The notes under the pieces: generated by a model
Database searches by the model: none
Told to the model about the DNA's origin: nothing
What the model saw: only the letters and a program-made list of their open reading frames with translations
Made by a program: the position numbers and the translations under genes
Shown here: piece after piece, positions 43,636-52,791 of the stretch
Layout: each line of letters starts with the position of its first letter
Position numbering within the stretch: position 1 is the first letter of the stretch
NCBI RefSeq assembly: GCF_001612905.1
Contig: NZ_BDBI01000007.1
Coordinates: 1 to 64,000 of the forward strand
Source: Nocardia ignorata NBRC 108230
Lineage (GTDB): Bacteria; Actinomycetota; Actinomycetes; Mycobacteriales; Mycobacteriaceae
DNA: 64,000 nt
Direction: 5' to 3'

Positions 43636-43654
43636 CTTCCCGGTAGCCGGGAAG
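43636..43654. terminator. hairpin between the ECF41 sigma gene and the SDR gene
   Basis: CTTCCCGG and CCGGGAAG enclose the 3-nt loop TAG. It lies 29 bp beyond the sigma gene's stop in its direction of transcription. There is no U-tract. It may end or attenuate transcription into the SDR gene. Confidence 0.5.
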
Positions 43655-43682
43655 GTAATGGCTCGGCTTGTCACATCTACCG

Positions 43683-44621
43683 CTAGTCCTCGGCGCGGCC
43701 CATGTACCAGTCGGGTGCGCCCTCGGTCGGCAGGTCGCGCAGCTTGTCGGGGTTGCGGACCACATTGATGGCGACGATGCGCCCGTCGTCGACGACGAAC
43801 GAGAAGACACCGATGTGGGTGCCGTCGAACACCACCAGCCCCGGTGCGCCGTTGACCAGCACCGCACGGCCCCAGGCATCGGTCGCCGACGGTGCGTGGT
43901 ACCAGCCGAGCAGCATCTTGGCGATGAGTTCGGCGCCGCGCACCGGCTGGCGGATCGCGGGCACCTTGCCGCCACCGTCGGCGGTGAGCACCACCTTCTC
44001 GTCCAGCACGCCGAGCAACGAACTCAGGTCGCCCGAGCGCCAGGCCAGGGCGAACGCCGAAACCACCTTCTCCTGTTCGGCGGGCGACGCCGGGAATCGC
44101 GGCGTGCCGCTCTCCACGTGCTTACGGGCACGCGAGGCCAGCTGACGCACCGCGGCCGGGGTGCGCCCGACCACCTCGGCGACCTCAGGACCCGACATCC
44201 CGAACACGTCCTGGAGCACGAAGGCCGTGCGTTCGGCGGGGGAGAGGGATTCGAGCACGACCAGCAGTGCGGTGGTGACCCGTTCGTCCTGGGTGATGCG
44301 GTCGGCTGGATCGTCCATGGTGCTGACCTCCGGTTCCGGCAACCACTCGCCGACGTACTGTTCGCGCCGAGCCCGCGCGGACCCGAGCTGGTCGAGGGCG
44401 AGCCTGCCCGTCACGGTGGTGAGCCAGGCGCGCAGATTGTCGATCTCGTCCGCCTTGCCCGCCTCGTGCTGCCGCTGCAGCCGCAGCCACGCCTCCTGCA
44501 CCACGTCCTCGGCGTCGGCCAAGCTGCCGAGGGTGCTGTAGGCGAGCCTGCGCAGGTAGGCGCGGTGCTCCTCGAAGCGTCGCGCCAGTTCCGCGCGGTC
44601 GAGGTTCGCGGTGTCGGTCAT
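43683..44621 (-). CDS. ECF41-type sigma factor with C-terminal SnoaL domain (SigJ-like)
   Basis: This 312-residue sigma factor has region 2 (LADAEDVVQEAWLRLQR and NLRAWLTTVTGRLALDQL) and region 4 (LSPAERTAFVLQDVFGMSG), followed by an NTF2/SnoaL-like extension. The extension carries the DGGGK motif typical of ECF41, which lets the C-terminal part act as a built-in anti-sigma element. ATG 44621 is the start by family alignment; the frame is open much further upstream. SigJ of M. tuberculosis is the closest named relative. Confidence 0.88.
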   Translation of the reverse strand: MTDTANLDRAELARRFEEHRAYLRRLAYSTLGSLADAEDVVQEAWLRLQRQHEAGKADEIDNLRAWLTTVTGRLALDQLGSARARREQYVGEWLPEPEVSTMDDPADRITQDERVTTALLVVLESLSPAERTAFVLQDVFGMSGPEVAEVVGRTPAAVRQLASRARKHVESGTPRFPASPAEQEKVVSAFALAWRSGDLSSLLGVLDEKVVLTADGGGKVPAIRQPVRGAELIAKMLLGWYHAPSATDAWGRAVLVNGAPGLVVFDGTHIGVFSFVVDDGRIVAINVVRNPDKLRDLPTEGAPDWYMGRAED

Positions 44622-44732
44622 CGTGCCAGCCGTTCGGTCGAGAGCGGGCGGGTCGCCCAGGATGCTGTCATGGAGACGACGAAGCAGACGCATCCGGTGT
44701 GACATCGTTGCCCCACCGGTTAACCTCGCCCC

Positions 44733-45650
44733 GTGCACAAGGGGATTTCGACCGCCGCGGGACTGCTGCTCGGTTTCGCACTCGACCGGGTACTCGCCGA
44801 CCCACGCCGCTGGCATCCGGTAGCCGGATTCGGCACGGCGGCAGCGGCATTGGAGCAGCGAACCTACGCCGACACCCACCGCGCCGGAATCCTGCACGAA
44901 ACCGTGGCGGTCGGCTCGGTCCTCGCGTTCGCTGCCGTAGCCGCGCGCGGTGGCCTCCTCGCGACAACCCTCGCCACCTGGACCGTTCTGGGCGGCCGCA
45001 GCCTGGCCCGGGCCGGCCGCGACATGGCCGACCGGCTCGACGCAGGCGATATCGACGCCGCCCGCGAACTGCTGCCCTCACTGTGCGGACGCGACCCCTC
45101 GGTCCTCGACGCCGACGGATTGGCCCGCGCCGCACTCGAATCCATCGCCGAGAACACCTCCGACGCCACCGTCGCACCGCTGCTGTGGGGTGCTGTGGCC
45201 GGAGTGCCCGGGTTGCTCGGATATCGAGCGGTGAACACGCTCGACGCGATGGTCGGCTACCGCAACGAGCGCTACCTGCGTTTCGGCTGGGCAGCCGCCC
45301 GCACCGACGATGCGGCGAATCTCGTCCCCGCGCGGGTGACCGGACTGCTCACAGTGGTGCTGGCGCCGCTCGTCGGCGGAACCCCCGGCCAGGCCTGGCA
45401 AGCCTGGCGCCAGGACGCGCGCAAACACCCGAGCCCCAACGCCGGTGTTGTCGAGGCATCGATGGCAGGCGCACTCGGGGTCCGACTCGGCGGCCGCACC
45501 CAGTACCGCTACGGAGCGGAACTACGCCCGACACTGGGGACCGGGCGCGCCCCCGAAACCGAAGATCTCCGCAGAGCCGTCCGTATGTCGGAAGCAGTAC
45601 AGATCGGAGCCGTAGCAGTCAGCGCCGCGCTGGCATTGCTGCGTAGGTGA
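44733..45650 (+). CDS. cobD: adenosylcobinamide-phosphate synthase
   Basis: This 305-residue integral membrane protein attaches the aminopropanol side arm to the corrin ring (CobD/CbiB). Conserved features are DRVLADPRRWHPV, ARAALESIAENTSDATVAPL, YRAVNTLDAMVGYRNERY and HPSPNAGVVEASMAGALG. GTG 44733 is the start. It belongs to the conserved block cobD-SURF1-tyrosine phosphatase-cobC, as around M. tuberculosis Rv2231c-Rv2236c. No cobalamin riboswitch was recognised in the 111-bp gap upstream. Confidence 0.92.
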   Translation: MHKGISTAAGLLLGFALDRVLADPRRWHPVAGFGTAAAALEQRTYADTHRAGILHETVAVGSVLAFAAVAARGGLLATTLATWTVLGGRSLARAGRDMADRLDAGDIDAARELLPSLCGRDPSVLDADGLARAALESIAENTSDATVAPLLWGAVAGVPGLLGYRAVNTLDAMVGYRNERYLRFGWAAARTDDAANLVPARVTGLLTVVLAPLVGGTPGQAWQAWRQDARKHPSPNAGVVEASMAGALGVRLGGRTQYRYGAELRPTLGTGRAPETEDLRRAVRMSEAVQIGAVAVSAALALLRR

Positions 45651-45691
45651 ATGGACGGGCGACAACGCGGCCACCCAGCGGACTCCACCGA

Positions 45692-46549
45692 TCAGCGACC
45701 GCGGCCGTACCGATCTGCGAGACGCGCTTCCGTAGTGCTCTCCTCAGAAGTCGAAGCAGGCTGATCGGACACCTCGGACCCGACTTCTCCACGCTCACGA
45801 CGGCGAGCCCGCATTTCGGCGAACACGAAATACCCGAGCCCGAGCGGAGCCATCACACCGAAGGCCAGCCATTGAAGGCCGTAGGAGAGGTAGGGACCCG
45901 CATCCAGTTGGGGGAGGGGAACAGGCGTGAACGCCCCCGGCTGCCCCTCGGCAAGCTGAAGATAACCGCCCTTGTCGGTACCGGTGGGAATCGGCGTCAG
46001 CGGGATACCGAGAACCGTGGATTCCTGAGTCGTATCGACCGTGTACACCTGCCGGAACCCGTCCTGCGTGCTCGGCACCTTATCGGGAACGACCCCTTCG
46101 GAAGCCCGCACTCGCGCCTCGATCCGCTGCGCCCCGCCCGGCGGCTCGGCAATCGCAGGCGGCCGCGTCCCGTCGACAGCCGCGATCAGACCACGGTCGA
46201 CGAGCAGAGTACGACCGTCATCGAGCCGGAACGCGGCGAGAACCGCGTATCCCGGCGCACCGTCGAGGTGGCGCAACCGGACGAGCACCGTCGAATCCGG
46301 CAGGAAGGTGCCAGTGGCGATCACCTTCCGCCACTCGGTATGAGTACCGGGATCACCGGCGAGGATGTCGGTAACAGCCACCGGATCGGCCTGCACCGAA
46401 TCGGCGATCAGCTGATTGCGGTGCTCGGTGCTGCTGTTCTTGTTCAGCTGCCAAGGCGCGAGGATCGTGAAACACAGGTAGGCGAACGCGACGACGACGA
46501 GCGCCAGAATCAGCCAGCTCGGGCGCAGCAGAAAGGTGAGTTTGCGCAT
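45692..46549 (-). CDS. SURF1 family protein (cytochrome oxidase assembly)
   Basis: This 285-residue SURF1-like protein has an N-terminal transmembrane helix (LILALVVVAFAYLCFTILAPW), the family motif APWQLNKN, and a second C-terminal helix (LSYGLQWLAFGVMAPLGLGYFVF). The middle extracytoplasmic loop carries LVRLRHLDGAPGYAVLAAF. It probably helps assemble heme-copper oxidase. The ATG overlaps the phosphatase stop (ATGA), so the two are coupled. The tail beyond helix 2 is charged and disordered. Confidence 0.9.
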   Translation of the reverse strand: MRKLTFLLRPSWLILALVVVAFAYLCFTILAPWQLNKNSSTEHRNQLIADSVQADPVAVTDILAGDPGTHTEWRKVIATGTFLPDSTVLVRLRHLDGAPGYAVLAAFRLDDGRTLLVDRGLIAAVDGTRPPAIAEPPGGAQRIEARVRASEGVVPDKVPSTQDGFRQVYTVDTTQESTVLGIPLTPIPTGTDKGGYLQLAEGQPGAFTPVPLPQLDAGPYLSYGLQWLAFGVMAPLGLGYFVFAEMRARRRERGEVGSEVSDQPASTSEESTTEARLADRYGRGR

Positions 46550-47052
46550 CAGCGTCGCGCGGCGGCCGGGTCGCGGGCCTCGAGCTCGGCCCACACCCAG
46601 TCGAGCAGGCCGGGGACAGCGGCCTCGATCTGGTCGCGGACCAGGTCGAAGTCGGTCTGGTCGCCGTAGTACGGGTCGGGCACGTCGACACCGTCGGCGG
46701 CGGGGTCGAAGCTGCGCAGCAGCCTGCGCTGTTCGGTGGGGACGCCTCGGTGGGCGAGTTCCCGGTCGTGGCTGGTGTCGAGCACCACGATCAGGTCGGC
46801 GTCGCGATGCTCGTCGCCGAAGGCGGCGGCGATGTGTTCGGCGGCGTAACCGGCGCGGCGCAGGGTGGCGGCGGTACGCGGGTCGGCGGGGTCACCGACA
46901 TGCCACGATCCGGTGCCCGCGCTGCTCACCCGCACCCGGTTCGCCAGACCGGCACGGTACAGATGCGCTTCGAACATCTTCGCCGCCATCGGCGACCGGC
47001 AGATGTTCCCTGTGCAGACGAAGGTCACGTGCAGCTCTCCCACGGCACCCAT
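46549..47052 (-). CDS. ptpA: low-molecular-weight protein-tyrosine phosphatase
   Basis: This 167-residue enzyme has the P-loop CTGNICRSP (nucleophile Cys and phosphate-binding Arg) near its N terminus and the DPYYG general-acid loop near the C terminus. The syntenic M. tuberculosis enzyme PtpA is secreted and acts on host proteins, but orthologues occur in non-pathogens. The partner kinase gene ptkA is not adjacent here. ATG 47052 is chosen; GTG starts closer to HVTFVCTG are possible. Confidence 0.9.
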   Translation of the reverse strand: MGAVGELHVTFVCTGNICRSPMAAKMFEAHLYRAGLANRVRVSSAGTGSWHVGDPADPRTAATLRRAGYAAEHIAAAFGDEHRDADLIVVLDTSHDRELAHRGVPTEQRRLLRSFDPAADGVDVPDPYYGDQTDFDLVRDQIEAAVPGLLDWVWAELEARDPAAARR

Positions 47053-47096
47053 TGTCGCCGGTAGGGCCTCAGCGGCGCCACGTAGGGTGTTCAGTT

Positions 47097-48308
47097 GTGT
47101 TCGAGGACTCGGTCGACCCCGCGATGCTGCGCCACCACGGCGACGTGGAAGCGCGCCCGGGCATGCTCGATTTCGCGGTGAACGTCCAGGGCACGGCCCC
47201 ACCCGCCTGGCTGCGCGCCCGCCTCACCGCCCGCCTCACCGACCTCGGCCGCTACCCCGACGCAGCCGAGGAACTCGCCGCCCGCACGGCCGTCGCCGCC
47301 CGCCACGGCCGCGCTCCCGACGAAGTCCTGCTGCTGGCAGGCGCCGCCGAAGGCTTCGCGATGCTGCCCCGCCTGCGCCCCCGCCTCGCCGCCGTCATCC
47401 ACCCGTCCTTCACCGAACCGGAACTGGCGTTGCGTGAGGCAGGCGTCCCGGTGACCCGCGTCGTCCTCGAACGCCCGTACACCCTCGACCCCACCCGGGT
47501 ACCGGAAGAAGCCGACCTGGTCGTCCTCGGCAACCCCACCAACCCCACCTCGATCCTGCACCCCGCCGAAACCATCCAGGCGCTACGCCGCCCGGGCCGC
47601 CTCGTCGTCGTAGACGAAGCCTTCGCCGACGCGGTCGCCTACCTCCGAGCGTCGGCGGGTTCGTCGACTGCGCGACCCGAGGCCGGTGGCGCCGCGACCC
47701 AGCGTGTAGAGGTCGGTGGCGCTGCGGCCCACCGTGTGGATGCCGGTGGCGCTGCGCCCCCGAGTGCGGATGTCGACGCTGTTCCCGGTGCGGTACGTCC
47801 GAAGGGTATCGGTGGCGAACTCGAGTCGCTGGCCGGGCTGAGCGCACCGGACGTCTTGGTGCTGCGCAGTCTCACCAAGACGTGGGCGTTGGCCGGTCTG
47901 CGCTGCGGATACGTACTCGGTGCTCCCGAGGTGCTGGCCCGGTTGACCCAGGGTCGCCCGCACTGGCCGCTCGGCACCCTGCAGCTCGAGGCGATCCGCG
48001 CCACCGCCGAACCCGCCGCCGTCGCCGAATCCCAGCACCTCGCCCAGCGCATCGCCGCCGACCGCGACGCCATGATCGACCGTCTCACCGCGCTCGGCAT
48101 CGACGTGCACACCCCGGCCACCGGCCCGTTCCTGCTCCTGCGCGTCACGGACGGCGCCCTGGTCCGCAAGCATCTCGCCGACCGTGGCATCGCCGTCCGC
48201 CGCGCCGACACCTTCCCGGGTCTCGGCCCCGACCATTTGCGCGTCGCAGTGCGCGGCCGCGCCGAGGTGGATCAGCTGATCGACGGGTTGCGGGCCGCGC
48301 TGTGGTGA
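47097..48308 (+). CDS. cobC: CobC-like aminotransferase (Rv2231c type) with repeat insertion
   Basis: This 403-residue fold-type I PLP enzyme of the threonine-phosphate decarboxylase/HisC group has [31 protein letters not shown] and PLP-binding Lys261 in [12 protein letters not shown], with C-terminal FLLLRV. In cobalamin synthesis CobC makes aminopropanol phosphate. Residues about 182-240, between the PLP-contacting Asp/Glu strand and the Lys, are an Ala/Gly/Val-rich insertion built on a 30-bp tandem repeat that relatives lack. It overlaps no neighbour; GTG 47097 is the start. Confidence 0.85.
   Translation: MFEDSVDPAMLRHHGDVEARPGMLDFAVNVQGTAPPAWLRARLTARLTDLGRYPDAAEELAARTAVAARHGRAPDEVLLLAGAAEGFAMLPRLRPRLAAVIHPSFTEPELALREAGVPVTRVVLERPYTLDPTRVPEEADLVVLGNPTNPTSILHPAETIQALRRPGRLVVVDEAFADAVAYLRASAGSSTARPEAGGAATQRVEVGGAAAHRVDAGGAAPPSADVDAVPGAVRPKGIGGELESLAGLSAPDVLVLRSLTKTWALAGLRCGYVLGAPEVLARLTQGRPHWPLGTLQLEAIRATAEPAAVAESQHLAQRIAADRDAMIDRLTALGIDVHTPATGPFLLLRVTDGALVRKHLADRGIAVRRADTFPGLGPDHLRVAVRGRAEVDQLIDGLRAALW
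47677..47770. repeat. 30-bp in-frame tandem repeat inside cobC
   Basis: The segment GGTGGCGCCGCG / GGTGGCGCTGCG / GGTGGCGCTGCG recurs with an exact 30-bp period (units at 47681, 47711 and 47741), encoding a ten-residue repeat like [10 protein letters not shown]. It preserves the reading frame. Copy-number change would lengthen a surface loop without frameshift. Confidence 0.8.
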
Positions 48309-48402
48309 TGTCGATTCCTCGCGGGGCCATATGCGATCAAGGCGAACGAGTGTCGAACCTGCCCACGACGGCGCAGGTCTCAGCGGAGCGAAGGAGGCGG
48401 CG

Positions 48403-49518
48403 GTGACCGACCTGGCCGAACTGATCGGGGTGCTCGACGCGGCGTACCCACCGAGACTGGCCGAATCGTGGGATTCGGTTGGTCTGGTGTGTGGTGATCC
48501 GGCGCAAGAGGTTTCGAAGGTGCTGTTCGCCGTGGACGCCACCGCTGCCGTCGTCGACGAGGCGATCGCTTGGGGCGCACAGGCTTTGGTCGTGCATCAC
48601 CCGCTGCTGTTGCGCGGCGTCGACACCGTGGCGGCGAGTACACCGAAAGGCGCCCTGCTGCACCGGCTGATCCGCTCGGACTGCGCGCTGTTCTCCGCGC
48701 ACACCAACGCAGATTCCGCCGACCCCGGCGTCTCCGACGCGCTCGCCGCCGCAGTCGGCCTCACCGTCACGGGCCCGCTCGACCCCAAACCGGTTGCCCC
48801 GATGGACAAGTGGGTCATTCAGGTGCCGCAGACGCACACCGCCGCCTTGATGTCGGCACTGTTCGCGGCCGGTGCGGGCGCGATCGGCGACTACCGCGAG
48901 GCGGCCTGGTACACCGCAGGCACCGGCCAGTTCCTGCCGGTCGACGGCGCGAACCCGGCCATCGGCGCGGTCGGAACCGTCGAGACCGTCACCGAGGACG
49001 CGGTCGAGGTGGTCGCGGCGCCGTCCGCGCGCACCGCCGTCCTTGCGGCTCTGCGCGCTGCCCACCCCTACGAGGAACCGGCCTACCACGTCACCGAACG
49101 CGCACCCCTGCCGTCGTCCCTCGGCATCGGCCGCATCGGTGAACTCGCCGAACCCGAGACACTGCGCGAGTTCACCGCCCGCGTGGGCAACGGCCTACCG
49201 CGCACCGTCTGGGGCGTGCGAGCCGCGGGCGACCCGGACCGGACGATCAAGCGGGTGGCCGTCTGCGGCGGTGCCGGCGACTCCTACCTCGGCGCCGCCA
49301 TCCGCGCGGGCGTCGACGCCTACCTCACCTCCGACCTGCGCCACCACCCCGTCGACGAACACCTCCGCCGAGGCGGCCCCGCCCTCATCGACGCCGCCCA
49401 CTGGGCCACCGAATTCCCATGGTGCGCCCAGGCCGAATCCGTCGTCACGCGCGCGCTGCCCGCCCTCACCACCCGCGTGTCGACCCTCCGCACGGATCCG
49501 TGGACGGTCACCGGCTGA
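48403..49518 (+). CDS. NIF3/DUF34-family dinuclear metal-binding protein
   Basis: This 371-residue member of the NIF3 family has [10 protein letters not shown] (metal-binding His pair), [10 protein letters not shown] and C-terminal [14 protein letters not shown] with [12 protein letters not shown] central PII/CutA-like insert (about 130-240) is typical of the longer bacterial form. GTG 48403 with AAGGAGG upstream is the start. It belongs to the conserved Rv2230c block. Proposed roles (metal insertion, GTP cyclohydrolase-like chemistry) are not settled. Confidence 0.88.
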   Translation: MTDLAELIGVLDAAYPPRLAESWDSVGLVCGDPAQEVSKVLFAVDATAAVVDEAIAWGAQALVVHHPLLLRGVDTVAASTPKGALLHRLIRSDCALFSAHTNADSADPGVSDALAAAVGLTVTGPLDPKPVAPMDKWVIQVPQTHTAALMSALFAAGAGAIGDYREAAWYTAGTGQFLPVDGANPAIGAVGTVETVTEDAVEVVAAPSARTAVLAALRAAHPYEEPAYHVTERAPLPSSLGIGRIGELAEPETLREFTARVGNGLPRTVWGVRAAGDPDRTIKRVAVCGGAGDSYLGAAIRAGVDAYLTSDLRHHPVDEHLRRGGPALIDAAHWATEFPWCAQAESVVTRALPALTTRVSTLRTDPWTVTG

Positions 49519-49606
49519 GTCACCGCACCCGCTTCCCCCACGCGGCCACGAAATTCGGGTGCGCCCGCACGGTCAGCCGGGCTCCCGTCCGGCGCCAGCT
49601 CAGCCT

Positions 49607-49807
49607 CTAGGTATCGCTCGTCCTCCACGAAACCGCCGGTGCCGCGAACAACGCGAGCGGAAGGATCACCAGCGCGGAGATGACACAGGTCAGGAACGCG
49701 AACGCCGACGCGTGGATCGTCATCCACGCGATGCCGATCATCAGCGGGGTCAGGGCAAGACCGAAGTAGATGACGTTCGGTTCCGTTCGGTCGCGGATCC
49801 GGGTCAT
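49607..49807 (-). CDS. small two-helix membrane protein
   Basis: This 66-residue protein has two hydrophobic helices (IYFGLALTPLMIGIAWM and FLTCVISALVILPLALFA) joined by a short hinge. The start at ATG 49807 has GAGG about 10 bp upstream. It is divergent from the zinc-ribbon gene. No family recognised; similar small proteins are common in Nocardia. Confidence 0.65.
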   Translation of the reverse strand: MTRIRDRTEPNVIYFGLALTPLMIGIAWMTIHASAFAFLTCVISALVILPLALFAAPAVSWRTSDT

Positions 49808-49880
49808 GGCGTGTTCGCCTCGTGCGGCGCGGTACGGTTGATCGATCCATCCGTCCACCGTGTTCAGGAGTTCGTGCCCG

Positions 49881-50618
49881 TTGAATGTCGAACCGTCGGT
49901 CCAGTCCAAGCTGTTGCAGCTCGCCGCTGTCGATGCCGAGCTGACGCGGATCGCGCACCGGCGCACCGCGCTGCCCGAGCAGCAGGAGGTCGCGCGGCTG
50001 GCGGCCGAACGCAACGGCTACAAGGACGCCGCGGTCGCGGTCGAGATCGGCATCGACGACCTGGATCGTGACATCCGCAAACTCGAGGGTGAGGTCGAGG
50101 CGGTGCGCAAGCGCGAGGACCGCGACCGCGCCATGCTCACCTCGGGCTCCGTCGCCGCCAAACAGCTCTCCGAACTCCAGCACGAACTGGGCAGCCTGGA
50201 ACGCCGTCGCGCCGTCCTCGAGGACGAACTGCTGACCGTGATGGAGCAGCGTGAGGCGATGGCCGCCGACCACGACCACGCCGGTGCCCGGCTCAGCAAG
50301 GCCGATCAGGATCTGGCCGACGCCGAACGCCTGCGCGACGAGGCGATGGCCGACCTGGAGGTCGCGCAGCAACGGTGCGAGAACGACCGCGCCGCCCTGA
50401 TCGGCCTGTTCCCCGAGGAACTGCTCGCCGTCTACGACAAGCAGCGCGCCGCCCACGGTGTCGGTGCCGCCCTGCTGCAGGCCCGCCGCTGCGGTGCGTG
50501 CCGTATCGAGATCGACCGCGGTGAGATGCAGCGCATCGCCAAGGCCGCACCCGACGCGGTGGTCCGCTGCCCCGAATGCGGCGCGATCATGGTGCGCACC
50601 AAGGAATCCGGACTGTGA
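49881..50618 (+). CDS. zinc-ribbon coiled-coil protein (Rv2229c-like)
   Basis: This 245-residue protein is a long coiled coil (about 10-185) with repeated Leu/Glu heptads (SELQHELGSLERRRAVLEDEL), ending in a C4-type zinc ribbon: CGACRIEI ... CPECGAIM. The family may act in membrane or nucleoid processes; no function is proven. TTG 49881 is chosen as the closest start to the family N terminus, with GTG 49860 as an alternative. It overlaps the RNase H gene by GTGA. Confidence 0.85.
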   Translation: MNVEPSVQSKLLQLAAVDAELTRIAHRRTALPEQQEVARLAAERNGYKDAAVAVEIGIDDLDRDIRKLEGEVEAVRKREDRDRAMLTSGSVAAKQLSELQHELGSLERRRAVLEDELLTVMEQREAMAADHDHAGARLSKADQDLADAERLRDEAMADLEVAQQRCENDRAALIGLFPEELLAVYDKQRAAHGVGAALLQARRCGACRIEIDRGEMQRIAKAAPDAVVRCPECGAIMVRTKESGL

Positions 50619-51958
50619 GCGCTGGGCCGGTTGGTGTGCGTGAGGTGATCGTCGAAGCCGACGGCGGCTCACGCGGCAATCCCGGCCCGGCCGGCTACGG
50701 CGCGGTGGTCTTCGCCGACGATCACGTGCGCGTGCTGGCCGAACGCAAGGAATACGTCGGCGTCACCACCAACAATGTGGCCGAATACCGTGGGCTGATC
50801 GCGGGTCTGGAAGCCGCGACCGAACTCGGTGCGCGGGTCGTGACGGTGCGCATGGACTCCAAGCTCGTCGTCGAACAGATGTCGGGCCGCTGGAAGATCA
50901 AGCACGCCTCCATGATTCCGCTCGCCGAACAGGCACGTCGGCTGGTCGCCGGTTTCGACCGGGTGAGTTTCACCTGGATCCCGCGCGCCGAGAACTCCCA
51001 CGCCGACCGGCTGGCGAACGAGGCGATGGACGACGGCGCCCTCGTCGGCACCGTCCGCGAGTCTCTCGCCGCGGGCTACACGCCGGGAGATCAGGTCGCC
51101 CTCGGCGCGGCGGATGATCGAGCCGCAGGCGAGGTGGAGCCGAGCGTCGTCGCCGGCGACGAAGCGTCGACTACTTCGGGCGCAACCGTCACCCCGGCCG
51201 GCGACAAGGCCGCTGTCGCGCCGACGGGCGAGCAGGTGGCTGTCACGCCGACAGGCGAGCAGATCGTCGTCGGTGGCGTGGGCAAGACGGAATCGCCTGC
51301 CGCCCAAAAAGTTTCCACCTATTCCCCGGGCTGGACCGGCGCCAGCGGCCGCCCCACCCGCCTGCTCTTGTTGCGCCACGGTCAAACCGAGCTGTCGGTG
51401 CAGCGCCGCTACTCCGGCCGCGGCAACCCGGCCCTCACCGATCTGGGTCGCGAACAGGCCGATCGCTCCGCGAAAATGCTTGCCGCCAAAGGTGATATCG
51501 CCGCCGTCGTGAGCTCACCGTTGCAGCGGGCCCGGTCCACCGCCGAGGCCGCCGCCACCGCACTCGATGTGCCCCTGCGCATTCTCGACGGCCTCATCGA
51601 AACCGATTTCGGCCAGTGGGAAGGACTCACCTTCGCCGAAGCGGCACAGCGCGATCCGGCGCTGCACGCCGACTGGCTGGGCGACCCGTCGATCCCCGCG
51701 CCCGGTGGTGAGAGCTTCGTCCAGGTGCGCGAACGGATCGAGGGTGTGCGCCGCGACCTGGTGGCGCTGTATCCCGGCGAGAACGTCGTCGTGGTCAGTC
51801 ATGTCACCCCCATCAAGACCTTGCTGCAGCTGGCGCTCGGGGTCGGCCCGTCGCTGCTCTACCGGTTGCACCTGGACCTGGCGTCGCTGTGTATCGCCGA
51901 GTTCTATCCCGACGGTGGCGCTTCGGTGCGCCTGGTCAACGACACTTCCTATCTCTGA
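50615..51958 (+). CDS. RNase HI fused to a CobC-like phosphatase
   Basis: The first 140 residues are a ribonuclease HI domain (VIVEADGGSRGNPG and its metal-binding Asp; Glu in NNVAEYRGL; Asp in RMDSKLVVEQ; the last in ENSHADRLANE). A linker follows, then a histidine phosphatase domain (LLRHGQTELS, RYSGRGNPALT, VVSHVTPIK). The mycobacterial homologue Rv2228c has RNase HI activity and alpha-ribazole phosphatase activity, fitting removal of RNA-DNA hybrids and cobalamin synthesis. The linker contains three 9-residue tandem repeats. Total 447 residues. Confidence 0.92.
   Translation: MSAGPVGVREVIVEADGGSRGNPGPAGYGAVVFADDHVRVLAERKEYVGVTTNNVAEYRGLIAGLEAATELGARVVTVRMDSKLVVEQMSGRWKIKHASMIPLAEQARRLVAGFDRVSFTWIPRAENSHADRLANEAMDDGALVGTVRESLAAGYTPGDQVALGAADDRAAGEVEPSVVAGDEASTTSGATVTPAGDKAAVAPTGEQVAVTPTGEQIVVGGVGKTESPAAQKVSTYSPGWTGASGRPTRLLLLRHGQTELSVQRRYSGRGNPALTDLGREQADRSAKMLAAKGDIAAVVSSPLQRARSTAEAAATALDVPLRILDGLIETDFGQWEGLTFAEAAQRDPALHADWLGDPSIPAPGGESFVQVRERIEGVRRDLVALYPGENVVVVSHVTPIKTLLQLALGVGPSLLYRLHLDLASLCIAEFYPDGGASVRLVNDTSYL
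51188..51268. repeat. 27-bp in-frame tandem repeat (three copies) in the RNase H/phosphatase linker
   Basis: Units begin GTCACCCCGGCC (51188), GTCGCGCCGACG (51215) and GTCACGCCGACA (51242). Each encodes nine residues of the form V-T/A-P-T/A-G-E/D-Q/K-x-x. It lies in the region between the two domains, where length should not matter for folding. Confidence 0.85.
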
Positions 51959-52056
51959 GGTGGCCCCGTGTCACCCGGGCGCGGTACGGTCGCCCGGGTT
52001 CGCGATGCGCGTCACGTCGACGCATAGCCGGTCGCGGCCGTGGAGAAAGGTACTTG

Positions 52057-52761
52057 ATGAAGTTTCTACGGATGGCGGCGTTCGCGGCGGCCATCGCGGG
52101 GGCGCTCACCACGTCTGCCGGTGTAGGCAGCGTGTCGGCTGATCCGAGCGTGGTGCTCGGTGCCGGTTCGGGCATCGTCTTCGACAACAACTCCGGCTGC
52201 TCGCTCACGGCCATCGGCCACGACAACGCGGGCCGACTGGTCGGTCTCACCGCCGGGCACTGCGCGTCGACCGGTGCCAAGGTCGGCGCGGAGCAGGCGC
52301 TGCACGCCGGCGTGATCGGTACCGTCGCCTTCTCCGACGACGGTGACTACCTGGACTTCGCTGTGCTGCAACTGGATGCGTCCAAGGTGGTGCCCACGCG
52401 CACGATCGGCCAGACCACCGTGGCAGGCCTGGGCCCCGCGCCTGCGCCGGGCTCCACCGTGTGCTCCGACGGGCGCACCAGCGGCCGCAGCTGCGGTGTG
52501 GTGTGGGGTGAGCTCGAGGGCAACTCGATCAACCAGTACTGCTCGCAGCCGGGCGATTCCGGTGGCCCGGTCGTTGTCGGTGACCGGCTCGTCGGCATGA
52601 ACCAGGGCAGGCTCACCGGCCTCGGCCCCGTGGACTTCGACGTGCCGTGCACCAACGGCGCCAACCCTATCCACTCGCCCGCCTACTTCCAGCCGATCGA
52701 GGTGATCCTCGACGTGGTGAACCGCGCGGGTGGGGTCGGCGCTGGCTTCCAGCCGATCTGA
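52057..52761 (+). CDS. secreted trypsin-like serine protease
   Basis: This 234-residue protein has a Sec signal peptide (cleavage after VSA near residue 28) and a chymotrypsin-fold domain with the triad His68 (TAGHCAS), Asp100 (DYLDFAV) and Ser168 (QPGDSGGP). Cys pairs flank the His and Ser. It resembles alpha-lytic-like or streptogrisin-type bacterial proteases, though without an obvious propeptide. ATG 52057, with GAGAAAGG upstream, is the start. Substrate unknown. Confidence 0.85.
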   Translation: MKFLRMAAFAAAIAGALTTSAGVGSVSADPSVVLGAGSGIVFDNNSGCSLTAIGHDNAGRLVGLTAGHCASTGAKVGAEQALHAGVIGTVAFSDDGDYLDFAVLQLDASKVVPTRTIGQTTVAGLGPAPAPGSTVCSDGRTSGRSCGVVWGELEGNSINQYCSQPGDSGGPVVVGDRLVGMNQGRLTGLGPVDFDVPCTNGANPIHSPAYFQPIEVILDVVNRAGGVGAGFQPI

Positions 52762-52791
52762 TCTCCGCACGAAACAGCTAGGGGCGCAGCA

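Noticed and set aside
43660..43690. TGTCACA on the plus strand near 43670 as an ECF41 -35 element
   Set aside because: No CGTC at the required spacing, and it points away from the SDR gene.
44622..44732. Cobalamin riboswitch upstream of cobD
   Set aside because: The gap is short and the B12-box sequence was not found.
47677..47770. Could the cobC repeats be a small CRISPR array?
   Set aside because: Units are contiguous 30-bp tandem repeats without spacers, and they encode protein in frame with cobC.
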